Positions 35,815-45,100 of a DNA stretch of 64,000 nucleotides are shown in pieces. Numbering within the stretch: position 1 is the first letter of the stretch; each line of letters starts with the position of its first letter. The notes under the pieces were generated by a model. The model did no database searches. It saw nothing but the letters and a program-made list of their open reading frames with translations, and was not told where the DNA came from. The DNA comes from Chitinophagaceae bacterium. Its GTDB lineage: Bacteria > Bacteroidota > Bacteroidia > Chitinophagales > UBA10324. A program made the translations under genes and the position numbers. The DNA lies in NCBI GenBank assembly GCA_016717285.1, contig JADKFU010000004.1, forward strand, positions 1,054,001-1,118,000, in the 5' to 3' direction.

Positions 35815-36279
35815 ATGTTAGCACCTGGTGATAAAGCTCCGGCATTTAAAGCAAAAGATCAAAACGGCAACGTTGTTTCGCTTGCTGATTTTAAAGGGAA
35901 AAAGGTAGTGGTTTACTTCTACCCTGAAGATGACACGCCAACCTGTACCGAACAAGCCTGCAACCTTCGTGATAACTATTCATTACTAAAGAAAAGAGGA
36001 TTTGCAATCGTAGGTATCAGTCCGGATGATGTGAAATCACATAAAAAATTTGAAGCCAAATTCACGCTGCCTTTTCCGTTATTAGCTGATCCTGATAAGA
36101 AAATCATTGAAGCCTACGGCACGTGGGGCGAAAAGCAAATGTTCGGTCATCATTACATGGGTGTTTTCAGGCACACTTATATTATTGACGAAAAAGGAAA
36201 CATTGAAAGGATTTTCAGAAAAGTGTTTTCAAAAAAACATACGCAGCAGATTCTCGACAGCTATGATAAAAAGAAGTAA
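35815..36279 (+). CDS. bcp: Thioredoxin-dependent peroxiredoxin Bcp
   Basis: 154 residues. The BCP/PrxQ active site is visible: YFYPEDDTPTCTEQACNLRD, with peroxidatic C44 and resolving C49 five residues later. The fold continues with VVGISPDD-like VGISPDDVKSHKKF, LPFPLLADPDKKI, YGTWGEKQMFG and RHTYIIDEKGNI. It reduces hydrogen peroxide and organic hydroperoxides in the cytoplasm using thioredoxin. The gene follows the M23 gene by 4 bases, so they are co-transcribed. Confidence 0.95.
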   Translation: MLAPGDKAPAFKAKDQNGNVVSLADFKGKKVVVYFYPEDDTPTCTEQACNLRDNYSLLKKRGFAIVGISPDDVKSHKKFEAKFTLPFPLLADPDKKIIEAYGTWGEKQMFGHHYMGVFRHTYIIDEKGNIERIFRKVFSKKHTQQILDSYDKKK

Positions 36280-36425
36280 GGCTGACATACAGTTTTCCTG
36301 GTAAGAAATCAGGACCGGACATTTGCATGGTATTTTTTAGCATAGTCCTGCACACAAAAGTGTTAAGGCCGGACAGCATCAGCAGGTTGATAACCAAAAG
36401 AAAATAGCATTCGTTAATCTGTCGA

Positions 36426-36457
36426 TTTGGAGGAGGCTGGATTATCAATTATTTTTG
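36426..36457 (+). promoter_or_regulatory. Bacteroidota-type promoter of the 36482-39464 cluster
   Basis: TTTG (36426-36429), 20 bases and TATTTTTG (36450-36457) match the consensus exactly. Transcription would start near 36464, giving an 18-base leader to ATG 36482. Confidence 0.75.
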
Positions 36458-36481
36458 ACCTCCTAAAAAAACTCTTACTAC

Positions 36482-37318
36482 ATGCGAAAATCTACCATAG
36501 CTCTCATAACTTTTACAATTACAGCAGGCCTGATATTCAGGTTTTCTGAGGTGAAAACAAACATTATACAACCACCTTCAGCAAGAACAGGTGCGCCCGG
36601 TGAATTAACATGCGGCACCAGCGACTGTCATAATAATACGCCCAACTCCGGCATAGGATCCGTTAGCATTGCCTTCAGTGATCCTGAAATGGTGTATGTT
36701 CCGGGTAATACTTATACGCTAACGGTAGTAGTGAACGACGAGACGCAAACGCGTTTCGGATTCGAGCTTACTTCCCTGAATGGCACCAATGCCCAGGCCG
36801 GTACCTTTGCAGAAATAAGTGGCGGCTCTGATCTTTCTTTTCCGATAAGCACCAATGGAAGGTTGTACACTTCGCATCACAATGCGAGTTCAACGAAGGT
36901 CTGGAACATAAGCTGGACAGCTCCTATTACTGATGTTGGTCCTGTAACATTTTATGCCGGTGGTAATGCAGCCAATAATAATGATGAGAGCACAGGCGAT
37001 CACATTTATACCAGTTCTTTGCAAATTCTTGCCGACAACAATATCGGCATTGAAGAATTGACCGGCACCGGTGCTCCTGTTGTTCAATTCCTTACTTCTA
37101 AAAATGTAAGTATTCACTATGAAACGCCGGGATCCGCGAACACAACGATGCTACTTTACAGCATTAACGGCCAGATGAAGCAAAGGCTCTTAAATATTGT
37201 TGAAGGCCCCGGAATGCATACACATTCCTTCAACCTCGAAAACTTGTCTGCAGGATTGTATCTCCTTCAATTGAAGTCTGGAGCTATCTTGCACACTGAA
37301 AAAATCATCATCGACTAA
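36482..37318 (+). CDS. T9SS-secreted choice-of-anchor-V/Reeler-like protein
   Basis: 278 residues: signal peptide, then PPSARTGAPGELTCGTSDCH, which contains a cytochrome-like CxxxxCH motif, and a Reeler/choice-of-anchor-V beta domain (FSDPEMVYVPGNTYTLTVVV, GFELTSLN, TSHHNASSTKVWNISWTAP, VTFYAGGNAANNND). The C-terminus is a T9SS sorting domain (LLYSINGQMKQRLL...LSAGLYLLQLKSG). The GAPGE.TC..CH motif at the N-terminus is characteristic of this Bacteroidota family. It could bind haem or a metal at the CH, but spacing is four rather than two residues. It leads a four-gene envelope cluster. Confidence 0.8.
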   Translation: MRKSTIALITFTITAGLIFRFSEVKTNIIQPPSARTGAPGELTCGTSDCHNNTPNSGIGSVSIAFSDPEMVYVPGNTYTLTVVVNDETQTRFGFELTSLNGTNAQAGTFAEISGGSDLSFPISTNGRLYTSHHNASSTKVWNISWTAPITDVGPVTFYAGGNAANNNDESTGDHIYTSSLQILADNNIGIEELTGTGAPVVQFLTSKNVSIHYETPGSANTTMLLYSINGQMKQRLLNIVEGPGMHTHSFNLENLSAGLYLLQLKSGAILHTEKIIID

Positions 37319-37332
37319 ATCCTTTGTGAAGC

Positions 37333-37764
37333 ATGAAATTTATTATCAGCTACACCTTTGCCTTTTCCATAATTACCTGTCTTGTTTTAATGGGCAGTTG
37401 CGCGAAAGACAAAGCAAGCCTGGGGCCGAAAGCACTTGATACCATTGGCTGCATAAAAATCGGTGACACCATCACTTATACCGGTGACGTGAAGAGAATA
37501 ATGGAAACCTACTGCACCGGAACCAGTCAGGAACATTTTGGAATCTGCCACCAATCGGAGGCAGATGGCGGTACACCCGGACTTGATTTTACCTCTTATG
37601 CAGGAATTAAAGAAAAAGCGGATGATGGAAAGCTTATCGAGAGGGTAGTCAATGATCCGGCAAGTCCGATGCCTTCTATTTTGACAACGGGGCCACAAAA
37701 ATTATCCGATTGTGATTTTGTAAAAATCCAGGCGTGGGTTGAAGATGGAGCGGTGGAGAATTAG
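37333..37764 (+). CDS. Cytochrome-like lipoprotein with atypical C...CH motif
   Basis: 143 residues. It has a lipoprotein signal (lipobox LMGSC). The body resembles the Planctomycete-type cytochrome C / c-type domain used in Bacteroidota lipoproteins: ITYTGDVKRIMETYC, FGICHQSE, LDFTSYAGIKEKADDGKLIERV, SPMPS and LSDCDFVKIQAWVEDGA. The usual CxxCH is expanded to C-x10-CH (CTGTSQEHFGICH), so haem attachment is uncertain. It probably sits in the periplasm or the outer membrane. It is 14 bases after the preceding gene and in the same transcript. Confidence 0.7.
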   Translation: MKFIISYTFAFSIITCLVLMGSCAKDKASLGPKALDTIGCIKIGDTITYTGDVKRIMETYCTGTSQEHFGICHQSEADGGTPGLDFTSYAGIKEKADDGKLIERVVNDPASPMPSILTTGPQKLSDCDFVKIQAWVEDGAVEN

Positions 37765-37841
37765 CGAAGTGGTATGGTAATTGAAATTCAGCATACTTTT
37801 AAAAATATTTCCGCTTCAGTAAATCACAGAATAAGTTTACA

Positions 37842-38396
37842 ATGAAAAAAAATTTGCTTCTCGCAATTGCACTTTGTTGCCTGTTTACAGCCCGGGCACA
37901 GGATGTTTTTCTTTCTTCCACCAGCACCGTTTCGTTTTTCTCTGAAACGCCTGTTGAAAACATTGATGCTACCAGCAAACAGGTAGTAGGTGCTGTAAAT
38001 GTGAAGGCCAAATCGGTTTACTTCAAAGCAAAGATGTCAACGTTTGAATTTAAGAAAGCACTGATGCAGGAGCACTTTAATGAAAATTATATAGAGAGTG
38101 AAAAATATCCGAATGCAACTTTCAATGGCATCATCAACGAATCGGTTGACCTTACCAAAGATGGAACATATGCTGTTACAGTAACCGGAAATTTTAATCT
38201 GCACGGAGTTGACCAGAAACGAACTATTCCCGGAAGCATTACCGTAAAATCAGGTACCATTGATGTGTCGGCTGAATTTGATGTTAAATTGTCCGATCAC
38301 AACATTACTATTCCAACAGTAGTAGTTAAGAATATTTCCGAAACTGTGAAGGTGAAAGTGCAGGCATCATTGTTACCTGTTAAATCTGAAAAATAG
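37842..38396 (+). CDS. YceI-family periplasmic lipid-binding protein
   Basis: 184 residues with a signal peptide (about 1-20, ending TARAQ) and the YceI lipocalin-like barrel: STVSFFSETPVENIDATSKQ, the Met/Phe-rich FKAKMSTFEFKKALMQEHFNENY (given in part), SEKYPNATFNG, VTGNFNLHGVDQKRTIPG and FDVKLSDHNITIP. Family members bind isoprenoid quinone-like lipids and are periplasmic. Third in the cluster, between a cytochrome-like lipoprotein and a barrel protein, which suggests a redox-carrier context (inference). Confidence 0.92.
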   Translation: MKKNLLLAIALCCLFTARAQDVFLSSTSTVSFFSETPVENIDATSKQVVGAVNVKAKSVYFKAKMSTFEFKKALMQEHFNENYIESEKYPNATFNGIINESVDLTKDGTYAVTVTGNFNLHGVDQKRTIPGSITVKSGTIDVSAEFDVKLSDHNITIPTVVVKNISETVKVKVQASLLPVKSEK

Positions 38397-38507
38397 TATT
38401 CGCCTGAACCGCACACCGGATTTTCTTTAACTCATTTCAATTTTCACCGGTTGATTTTCCTGCTCTTGTATCGAAAAAATTTTAATCTTCCATTAAGTTA
38501 GTTGCTT

Positions 38508-39464
38508 ATGAAAAAAATCTCCACTGTCATTTTCATCCTGATTACTTTTTTCTATTCATCTCTGTTATTTGCCCAACAGGATCCCGATTTGTCAGCTATC
38601 GTTGATGAAAATTCAGCACCCGCCGCCAAAGAATTTGTCAGCGCTACTTTTAAAGCATTTCGTATTGTAAATGCGCAAACCAATGAAACGGCAAAAAAGA
38701 ACAACCTGCATTTTAACATTGCGCATCGTTTTGGCGACATTGCAGGGGAAGCCGGCGGCATAAGCACCTTCTATGGTTTTGACAATGCAGCAGATATTCG
38801 TTTCTCCTTTGATTATGGTATTACGGACCGTCTTCAGGTGGGCATCGGAAGATCCAAAGGCGTTGATGCTTACGCCCAATTTTATGATGTGAATATCAAG
38901 TACAGGTTGCTGCGCCAAACTACCGACAATAAGATGCCGGTGAGTGTAACCTTATACGGAATTGGCGGCATTACCGGACGACCGGCCACCAGTGACAGCA
39001 CATCAGATGCTTCTTTTCAAAATACAGCACAGAGAATGTCGTATGTATCACAGGCGGTTATTGCAAGAAAATTCACACCCGGATTTTCACTGGAAGTATT
39101 ACCTACGTGGCTGCACCGCAACTATGTTTCCTATGAAGATAAAAATGATATGTTTTCTTTAGGAATAGGTGCGCGTGTTAAACTGACCAAACGTTTTGCC
39201 CTGATTGCGGATTACTATCACAACTTCTCATCCTATCGCACCAATGCTAAAGATGCGAACGGCAACAAAGAATTTTATGATCCTTTAAGTATAGGTGTTG
39301 AAATAGAAACCGGTGGTCACGTTTTTACCATTAATTTCTCGAACTCTATGGGTATTCTTGAAAATATGTATTTGCCATTCACCCGTTCCAACTGGCTCGA
39401 TGGCGAATTCCGGATTGGGTTTAACATTGCACGCAATTTTGTGATTGGGAAAAAGAGTTGGTGA
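38508..39464 (+). CDS. DUF5777-family outer-membrane beta-barrel
   Basis: 318 residues from ATG 38508 (MKKISTVIFILITFF); the in-frame TTG two codons earlier is less likely. A signal peptide ending LLFAQ is followed by alternating amphipathic strands of a beta-barrel: NNLHFNIAHRFGDIAG, YGFDNAADIRFSFDYGITDRLQVGIGRS (given in part), KYRLLRQ, FSLGIGARVKLTKRFALIADYYH and the terminal FRIGFNIARNFVIG. This is the DUF5777 pattern. The function is unknown. It is the last gene of the cluster with YceI and a cytochrome-like lipoprotein, an arrangement that recurs in Bacteroidota as far as I recall. Confidence 0.85.
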   Translation: MKKISTVIFILITFFYSSLLFAQQDPDLSAIVDENSAPAAKEFVSATFKAFRIVNAQTNETAKKNNLHFNIAHRFGDIAGEAGGISTFYGFDNAADIRFSFDYGITDRLQVGIGRSKGVDAYAQFYDVNIKYRLLRQTTDNKMPVSVTLYGIGGITGRPATSDSTSDASFQNTAQRMSYVSQAVIARKFTPGFSLEVLPTWLHRNYVSYEDKNDMFSLGIGARVKLTKRFALIADYYHNFSSYRTNAKDANGNKEFYDPLSIGVEIETGGHVFTINFSNSMGILENMYLPFTRSNWLDGEFRIGFNIARNFVIGKKSW

Positions 39465-39488
39465 GTTCTTTAAATGGTTAAACTGTTA

Positions 39489-39566
39489 CATTGTTTAATT
39501 GTTTTTTAACTGTTTAGGCTTGATTAAAGTACAGCAACAATTAAACAATTTAGCAATTAAACAATG
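39489..39566. repeat. 13-bp inverted repeat ending at the start codon of the MBL gene
   Basis: CATTGTTTAATTG (39489-39501) and CAATTAAACAATG (39554-39566) are perfect inverted copies; the second contains the ATG of the downstream gene. A further AATTAAACAA copy lies at 39539-39548. A transcript starting upstream could fold the start codon into a stem. Confidence 0.6.
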
Positions 39567-40343
39567 TATTTCCCGCTCTCCGAAGGCACCTATTCAGTAG
39601 ATGAAAGCAAACTATTCATCCCTTTTGATCCATTAACAGATCACCTTCACGATCGGCCTGCTTCTTTAATCGTTGACATTGTTCCTTTCCTGGTAAGGAC
39701 AAAAAATGAACTGATTGTAATTGATCCCGGCCTGGGTTTGCCTTCTGCGGAAGGGGATTTTATGATTCATGAAAACATTCAGCGTGCAGGTTTCAATGCA
39801 GATGATGTAGCTGTTGTTTTGCTGAGTCACTTACACAAAGATCACGCAAGCGGCATCTGTTACGGAAAGGAGCCGGTGTATGATCTGATGTTTCCAAATG
39901 CCACTTATTATTGCCAGAAAAGAGAACTTGAATATGCATTCACGAAAAAAGAGTCTCCTTCTTTTGTACTTGCCAAACTTGAGTTTCTGAGCCATTCATC
40001 AAAACTTATTTTATTGGATGGTGATGGAAAAATCAGTGACGACATTGCGTATGAAATCAGCGGCGGACATACGCCATATCACCAGGTGTTTACTATAAAA
40101 ACTGAAACCGGCTCGTGCTTTTATGGTGGTGATGTATTGCCGCAACCAAAACAATTGCAAATGAAATTCAGCGCCAAGTATGATTTCGATGGAAAGGTGT
40201 CTGCTGAAAAGCGCATTGAATACGGAAACCGTGCTGCTGAAAATAATTACACCTGTCTTTTCTTTCATTCTGCAAGCATGCCTATGGCGAAGGTGAAGAA
40301 GCTGGGTGAGGGGAAGTTTTTGTTGGAGGGAATTGAGAATTAG
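39564..40343 (+). CDS. Metallo-beta-lactamase-fold hydrolase
   Basis: 259 residues. The zinc motif HxHxDH is present as LLSHLHKDHASG (H89, H91, D93, H94), preceded by IVIDPGLG. Later metal ligands are in ISGGHTPYHQ and FYGGDVLPQP, and a terminal CLFFHSASMP gives the final His. It has no signal peptide. The MBL superfamily includes lactonases, glyoxalase II and nucleases; the short form with the SGGHTPxHQ block resembles N-acyl-homoserine-lactonase-like or quorum-quenching-type hydrolases, but the substrate is undetermined. Confidence 0.85.
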   Translation: MYFPLSEGTYSVDESKLFIPFDPLTDHLHDRPASLIVDIVPFLVRTKNELIVIDPGLGLPSAEGDFMIHENIQRAGFNADDVAVVLLSHLHKDHASGICYGKEPVYDLMFPNATYYCQKRELEYAFTKKESPSFVLAKLEFLSHSSKLILLDGDGKISDDIAYEISGGHTPYHQVFTIKTETGSCFYGGDVLPQPKQLQMKFSAKYDFDGKVSAEKRIEYGNRAAENNYTCLFFHSASMPMAKVKKLGEGKFLLEGIEN

Positions 40344-40470
40344 GAATTGTCTTTTAAGTGTTTGAAATGTTTAAGGGTTGATATTGTTTAGGTTGTTGAA
40401 CTCCCAGGTACATACTGATCAAATTGATTTCTTTGAGTCCAATTTATTTCAATGACTAATGACTCAATGA

Positions 40471-41607
40471 CTAATTCCCAATTGACCTTTCGCTCGCCAG
40501 CAGCATCACCCCCGCCAATCCCGACAATAGCGACCCAACGAGTATCGCGAGTTTCGCAGTGTCTAAAACAGCAGCATCAGAAAATGCGAGTGTTGCAATA
40601 AAGATCGACATGGTAAAGCCAATACCTGCTGCAAATCCTGCTGCCAGCAGTTTTCTCCAGGTAACCTGAAGCGGTAATTGCGCCCATCCGGCTTTAATGG
40701 CGATCCAGGAGAACAGCATAATTCCCAGAGGTTTTCCGAGCAGTAATCCGGCAATAATTCCCAGGCTCAGCGGATGGAGTAACAAAGCAGCTCCTCCGTC
40801 AGGAAAAACAATGGCGGTATTCGCCAGGGCAAAAAATGGCAGTATGAGATAGTTCACCGGCTTCTGCAATGCATGTTCCATTGATTCTACGGCATTCATG
40901 GGTACACAAAAAGCAAGCAGCACACCGGCAACTGTGGCATGAACGCCGGAATGCAGAATGAACCACCACACTATAATTCCCGGTAGGAGATAAAAGATAA
41001 CAGGACGCACCCTGAATTTTTGAAGCGTGTATAAAAAAGCAATGATCAACGCAGCATATAGTAATTGTCCGAGATTGATTTCACTGGTGTAAAAAATGGC
41101 GATCACCAGCACAGCTCCTAAATCGTCGATGATGGCCAACGCGGTCAGAAAAACTTTGAGGGCAAACGGTACTTTGTTACCCATGAGTGACAAGATACCA
41201 AGAGAAAAGGCAATATCTGTTGCAGTTGGAACTGCCCAGCCCTGCAGAAAATCCGTGTGCTGATTGAAGAGTACAAAGAATAATGCAGGCATGATCATGC
41301 CGCCAACAGCGGCCAAAACCGGCAACAACGATTGCCGGATATCTGAGAGTTCGCCATGCACAATTTCGCGGCGGATTTCCAACCCGACCATAAAGAAAAA
41401 AATCACCATCAGTCCATCGTTGATCCAATGAGAAACCGATAGTTGAAAAAAGGAACTGCCCACTTCAAGGTGCCAGAAATGCAGATAACTTTCCCGGTAG
41501 GGAGAATTACTGATGAATAATGAAAGTAAAGTGGCAACGATCAGCAGCAGGCCGGTCAGTTGCCCTTTTGCCGACATTTCAGCTATGGGATTTATGAACT
41601 GTTTCAT
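40471..41607 (-). CDS. nhaA: Na+/H+ antiporter NhaA
   Basis: 378 residues from ATG 41605-41607 (MKQFINPIAEMSAKGQLTG); an upstream in-frame start would add 24 residues unlike the family. Eleven to twelve membrane helices are visible. The pH- and ion-binding residues are present: TATDIAFSLG with D131 and ALAIIDDLGAV with D161-D162, corresponding to E. coli NhaA D133, D163 and D164. Also GLEIRREIVHGELS after TM2 and GFTMSIFIATLAF near the C-terminus. It exports Na+ in exchange for protons at the inner membrane and is probably important for pH and salt homeostasis. Confidence 0.95.
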   Translation of the reverse strand: MKQFINPIAEMSAKGQLTGLLLIVATLLSLFISNSPYRESYLHFWHLEVGSSFFQLSVSHWINDGLMVIFFFMVGLEIRREIVHGELSDIRQSLLPVLAAVGGMIMPALFFVLFNQHTDFLQGWAVPTATDIAFSLGILSLMGNKVPFALKVFLTALAIIDDLGAVLVIAIFYTSEINLGQLLYAALIIAFLYTLQKFRVRPVIFYLLPGIIVWWFILHSGVHATVAGVLLAFCVPMNAVESMEHALQKPVNYLILPFFALANTAIVFPDGGAALLLHPLSLGIIAGLLLGKPLGIMLFSWIAIKAGWAQLPLQVTWRKLLAAGFAAGIGFTMSIFIATLAFSDAAVLDTAKLAILVGSLLSGLAGVMLLASERSIGN

Positions 41608-42100
41608 ATTGTTTGACCGGAACAATATAGCAAATGATTGATGCACAGGTGCAGCACAAACATCGTGGGTGAATGTCAAACTATAAATTAACTGTTCAGT
41701 TAATCTTTACGATTAGCAAAATGCAAAGACAGATCGCCAGGGTTTGTTTTCTGTCTAGAGTTCTGAATTATGTACCAAAATGTTTAAAAAGAAGTTGTTC
41801 GGAAAGACGTAAAGTCGCAAAGGAAATAGGAGTATAAAACTTTGGGGCTTGCGCTTTTGCGAGAAAAATCAAATGGCCACGAAGCAATTATTCCCGCACT
41901 TTTACAGGATTACATTGTCAGAAAAAGATATATAATGAACATATAGATACCTGAAAAAGCCGGTTGACAACATAGAGGAAATGTATTCACTTGGATTCAT
42001 TAGAAATTGTATTTTCGTCCACGTTTTAAGTAAAAAAATCACCTTATTTAAAGACCATTTGATACAACCGTTACTAAACATCTTTCAAAAAAACACCTGT
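41608..42100. other. Intergenic stretch between divergent nhaA and the GEVED gene
   Basis: About 490 bases. It contains a phrase rich in GACGTAAAGTCGCAAAGG-like and CTTTTGCGAGAAAAATC-like words near 41805-41870, which resembles dispersed intergenic repeats of other Bacteroidota genomes. An open frame in 41835-41937 is not convincing. No exact promoter pair is seen. An in-frame ATG at 41981 would extend the following gene but does not give a signal peptide. Confidence 0.4.
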
Positions 42101-45100
42101 ATGTTAACTGTATTATCTACCCGCTTCTGCATTCGTCAAGTCCGGAAAGCACTTTGGTTGATCACCTGTTGCTACTTTTTTACTCAATTTGCCACAGCGC
42201 AGGTGATTACTGTTCCAGCCTCAAATCCAAATGATTCATCGAACCGAAAACCACTCGGCTGCTTTTACGGCTACGAGCGCACAGCAATGCTGTATACTTC
42301 GAGCGAAATAGGCCAGGGTGGAAGCATCACGAAGGTTGGATTTTACCTGAATTCAAAGAACAATCCCGCTGCTGCTACTCCGGTAATCATCCGGATGAAA
42401 TCAGTTGCTCCGAATTCATTTACTTCCTCCATTTATTATACTCAGGCTTTCGGTTCCACGCAGGTTTTTAACGGAGTAATTACATCCGACATGCTCACTG
42501 CAGACAACTGGGTTACCATTGAGCTGGGTACAGCTTTTAACTACAGCAGCAATAACCTGTTGGTGTTGGTAGAAACGAATTACGGGGAATTCGGTGGAGA
42601 AAATTATGACGCCAAACTATTCCGCCAATCTACTACCACCAGCTATCGTTGCCAGTTTTGGGAAGATGACCTTATCCCTCCTGCTGACTATGGTACACTC
42701 ATCAAGAAACGTCCAGCCATTCAATTGACTTTTGAAGCGAACTGCGTTGGTACACCTAATCCAGGCAACACCCTTTCTACCTCCGCTTCCGTTTGTGTAA
42801 ATGAACCATTTACCCTTTCATTGCAAAATGCGCCAACTACGCCAGGTCTTTCTTATGTGTGGCAATATTCTCCGGATGGTAATGATCCATGGACAACCAT
42901 TCCGGGTGCAACAGCTTCCACACTAGTTTACACGCAGTCGACAGCAAATTATTACCATTGCAAAGTAACCTGTAACGCAGGCGGCGCAACAGGCACTTCC
43001 AATTCGTTGCTGGTGGGTTTAAATCCTTTTTACGAATGCTACTGCGCATCTTATGCTGCCGATATCAGCGATTCAAAAATCAATTCGTTTCAGATGGCGG
43101 ATATCAGTACCAGTTCATCGCCGGGCACTTGTGAATCTTATACTGATTATACAGCCGTACCCGGAAATGTAAGTGCCGGAGAACTGGTTACCATGAAAAT
43201 TGACAATGGCTCCTGCAGCGGATTTTTTTATGATTCGTACGTTGGTGTTTATATTGATTACAACCAGAATGGAGTTTACGAAGAAGCCACAGAACTGGTG
43301 TATGGCTACGGACCGGTCACCGATTTCAATTCCATACCCGACTATACCTTTATTTTTCCCACGGTAGCGCCGGGAGGCGTGACGGGTATGCGTGTGATTG
43401 TTACAGAAGGAGATTCGATTCCCTATGCCTGCGGTGAATATACCTATGGAGAAACGGAAGATTATCTATTGAACATTACAGCAGCTACGGCTTGTACCGG
43501 ATCACCAAGTCCGGGAGCAACACTTGCTACACAATCTTCTGTTTGTCCGGATGAGCTCTTTGAATTATCAATTGCCAATTACGAGACCAGCACAGGTATC
43601 TCTTACCAGTGGCAATCCAGTCTTACTGACAATAATTATAACAACATCAATGGTGCCACCTCTGCCACCAGAACACAGTCGCAAACAGTTGCAACCTGGT
43701 ATCGCTGCAAGGTAACCTGTGATAATTCCGGTGAATTTACTTTCTCCACCGGAGTACAGGTTAATATGAATCCATTCTATGCCTGTTACTGTGCTTCCTA
43801 TGCATTGAAAGATGATGACACGAAAATTGATACCATTAAAATTGGCAACCAGGTGTTCGGAACATCACCTGCTGCCTGCGAAACGTACACTGATAATACA
43901 GCGATTGATCTGCAGGTTGCCAAATCCGGTCCTGTAACTATTCAGATTGACAATGGTGCATGCACCGGACAGTTTTATGAAGCGTATGTTGCGGTGTACA
44001 TTGACTATAATCAGAACAATGTTTACAATGCCAATGAGCTGGTTTATTCATACGGACCGACTACTGATTTGCACAGCATTCCTGATGGTGTATTTACTAT
44101 TCCCGGTGTAACTCAACTTGGCAAAACCGGCATGCGCATAATTATTGCTGAAGGAGAATCGGTACCTGCCGCCTGTGGAACATATGAATTTGGAGAAACA
44201 GAAGATTTTGCCATCAACATTGTTGATCAGCCACCTTGCCTGGTACCACCCAATGCAGGTGTAGCATCAGCGTCTGTTCAGTCTTTTTGTGCTGTTGATG
44301 TGCCTGCGGAAATTACACTTACCCTCACGGAAAATTCCACCGGACTGGGACAAACCTATCAATGGGAATCATCTGCTGACAACGTTATTTACACACCGCT
44401 GGCCGGACAAACAGACACTACTGCCACCGTTACGGTTACTGCTACTACCTACTATCGTTGCAAGGTGACTTGCTCAGGTAACAGTGCATACTCTGTTGAA
44501 GTGATGGTACTCGTGAAAGCTACTCCTACCGGGAATACACAACTGAATCCAATTGTGATCACGACATTACCGTACATAGATACGCGTGATAACCTTTCTT
44601 CCAATTGCTGGACGAGCGATTATACCAACATCACGCAACAACCTTCGCCGGATGTTTTTTATTCATTATCGCTCACCGACACTTCCGGAACATTGGAAAT
44701 TTCAACCTGTGAAACCACTTCAGGATTCAATACCTACGTGCACCTGATAACAGAAGCCGGTGTTCATCAAAACAGTAATGACAATAACGGGGTGCTTTGT
44801 ACCGGCAATAATGCTTCCATCAAATTCTATGAGGGAAATGTGCCAATCAATTTATTCATTGTAGTGGAAGGTCATGCTGCTGATGAAGGAAATTATACGC
44901 TTACAGTTAATTTCATTCCTGATTCAGCAACCGGAGTAGTGAACAGTCCGGCCATAGCAGCAAGCAATTTTTCCATTTACCCGAACCCAACTGATGGAAA
45001 TGTGACCGTGCAGTTGAATCTTAATAATGATGCAAACAAAGTTGCTGCTCTGAATCTCTACAACACGATCGGACAGTTAGTGCAGACAGAAAAAGTAACC

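Noticed and set aside
41835..41937. An open plus-strand frame in the nhaA-GEVED interval
   Set aside because: The sequence matches the style of common intergenic repeats (words such as TTTTGCGAGAAAAATC) and lacks a start codon; more likely non-coding repeat.
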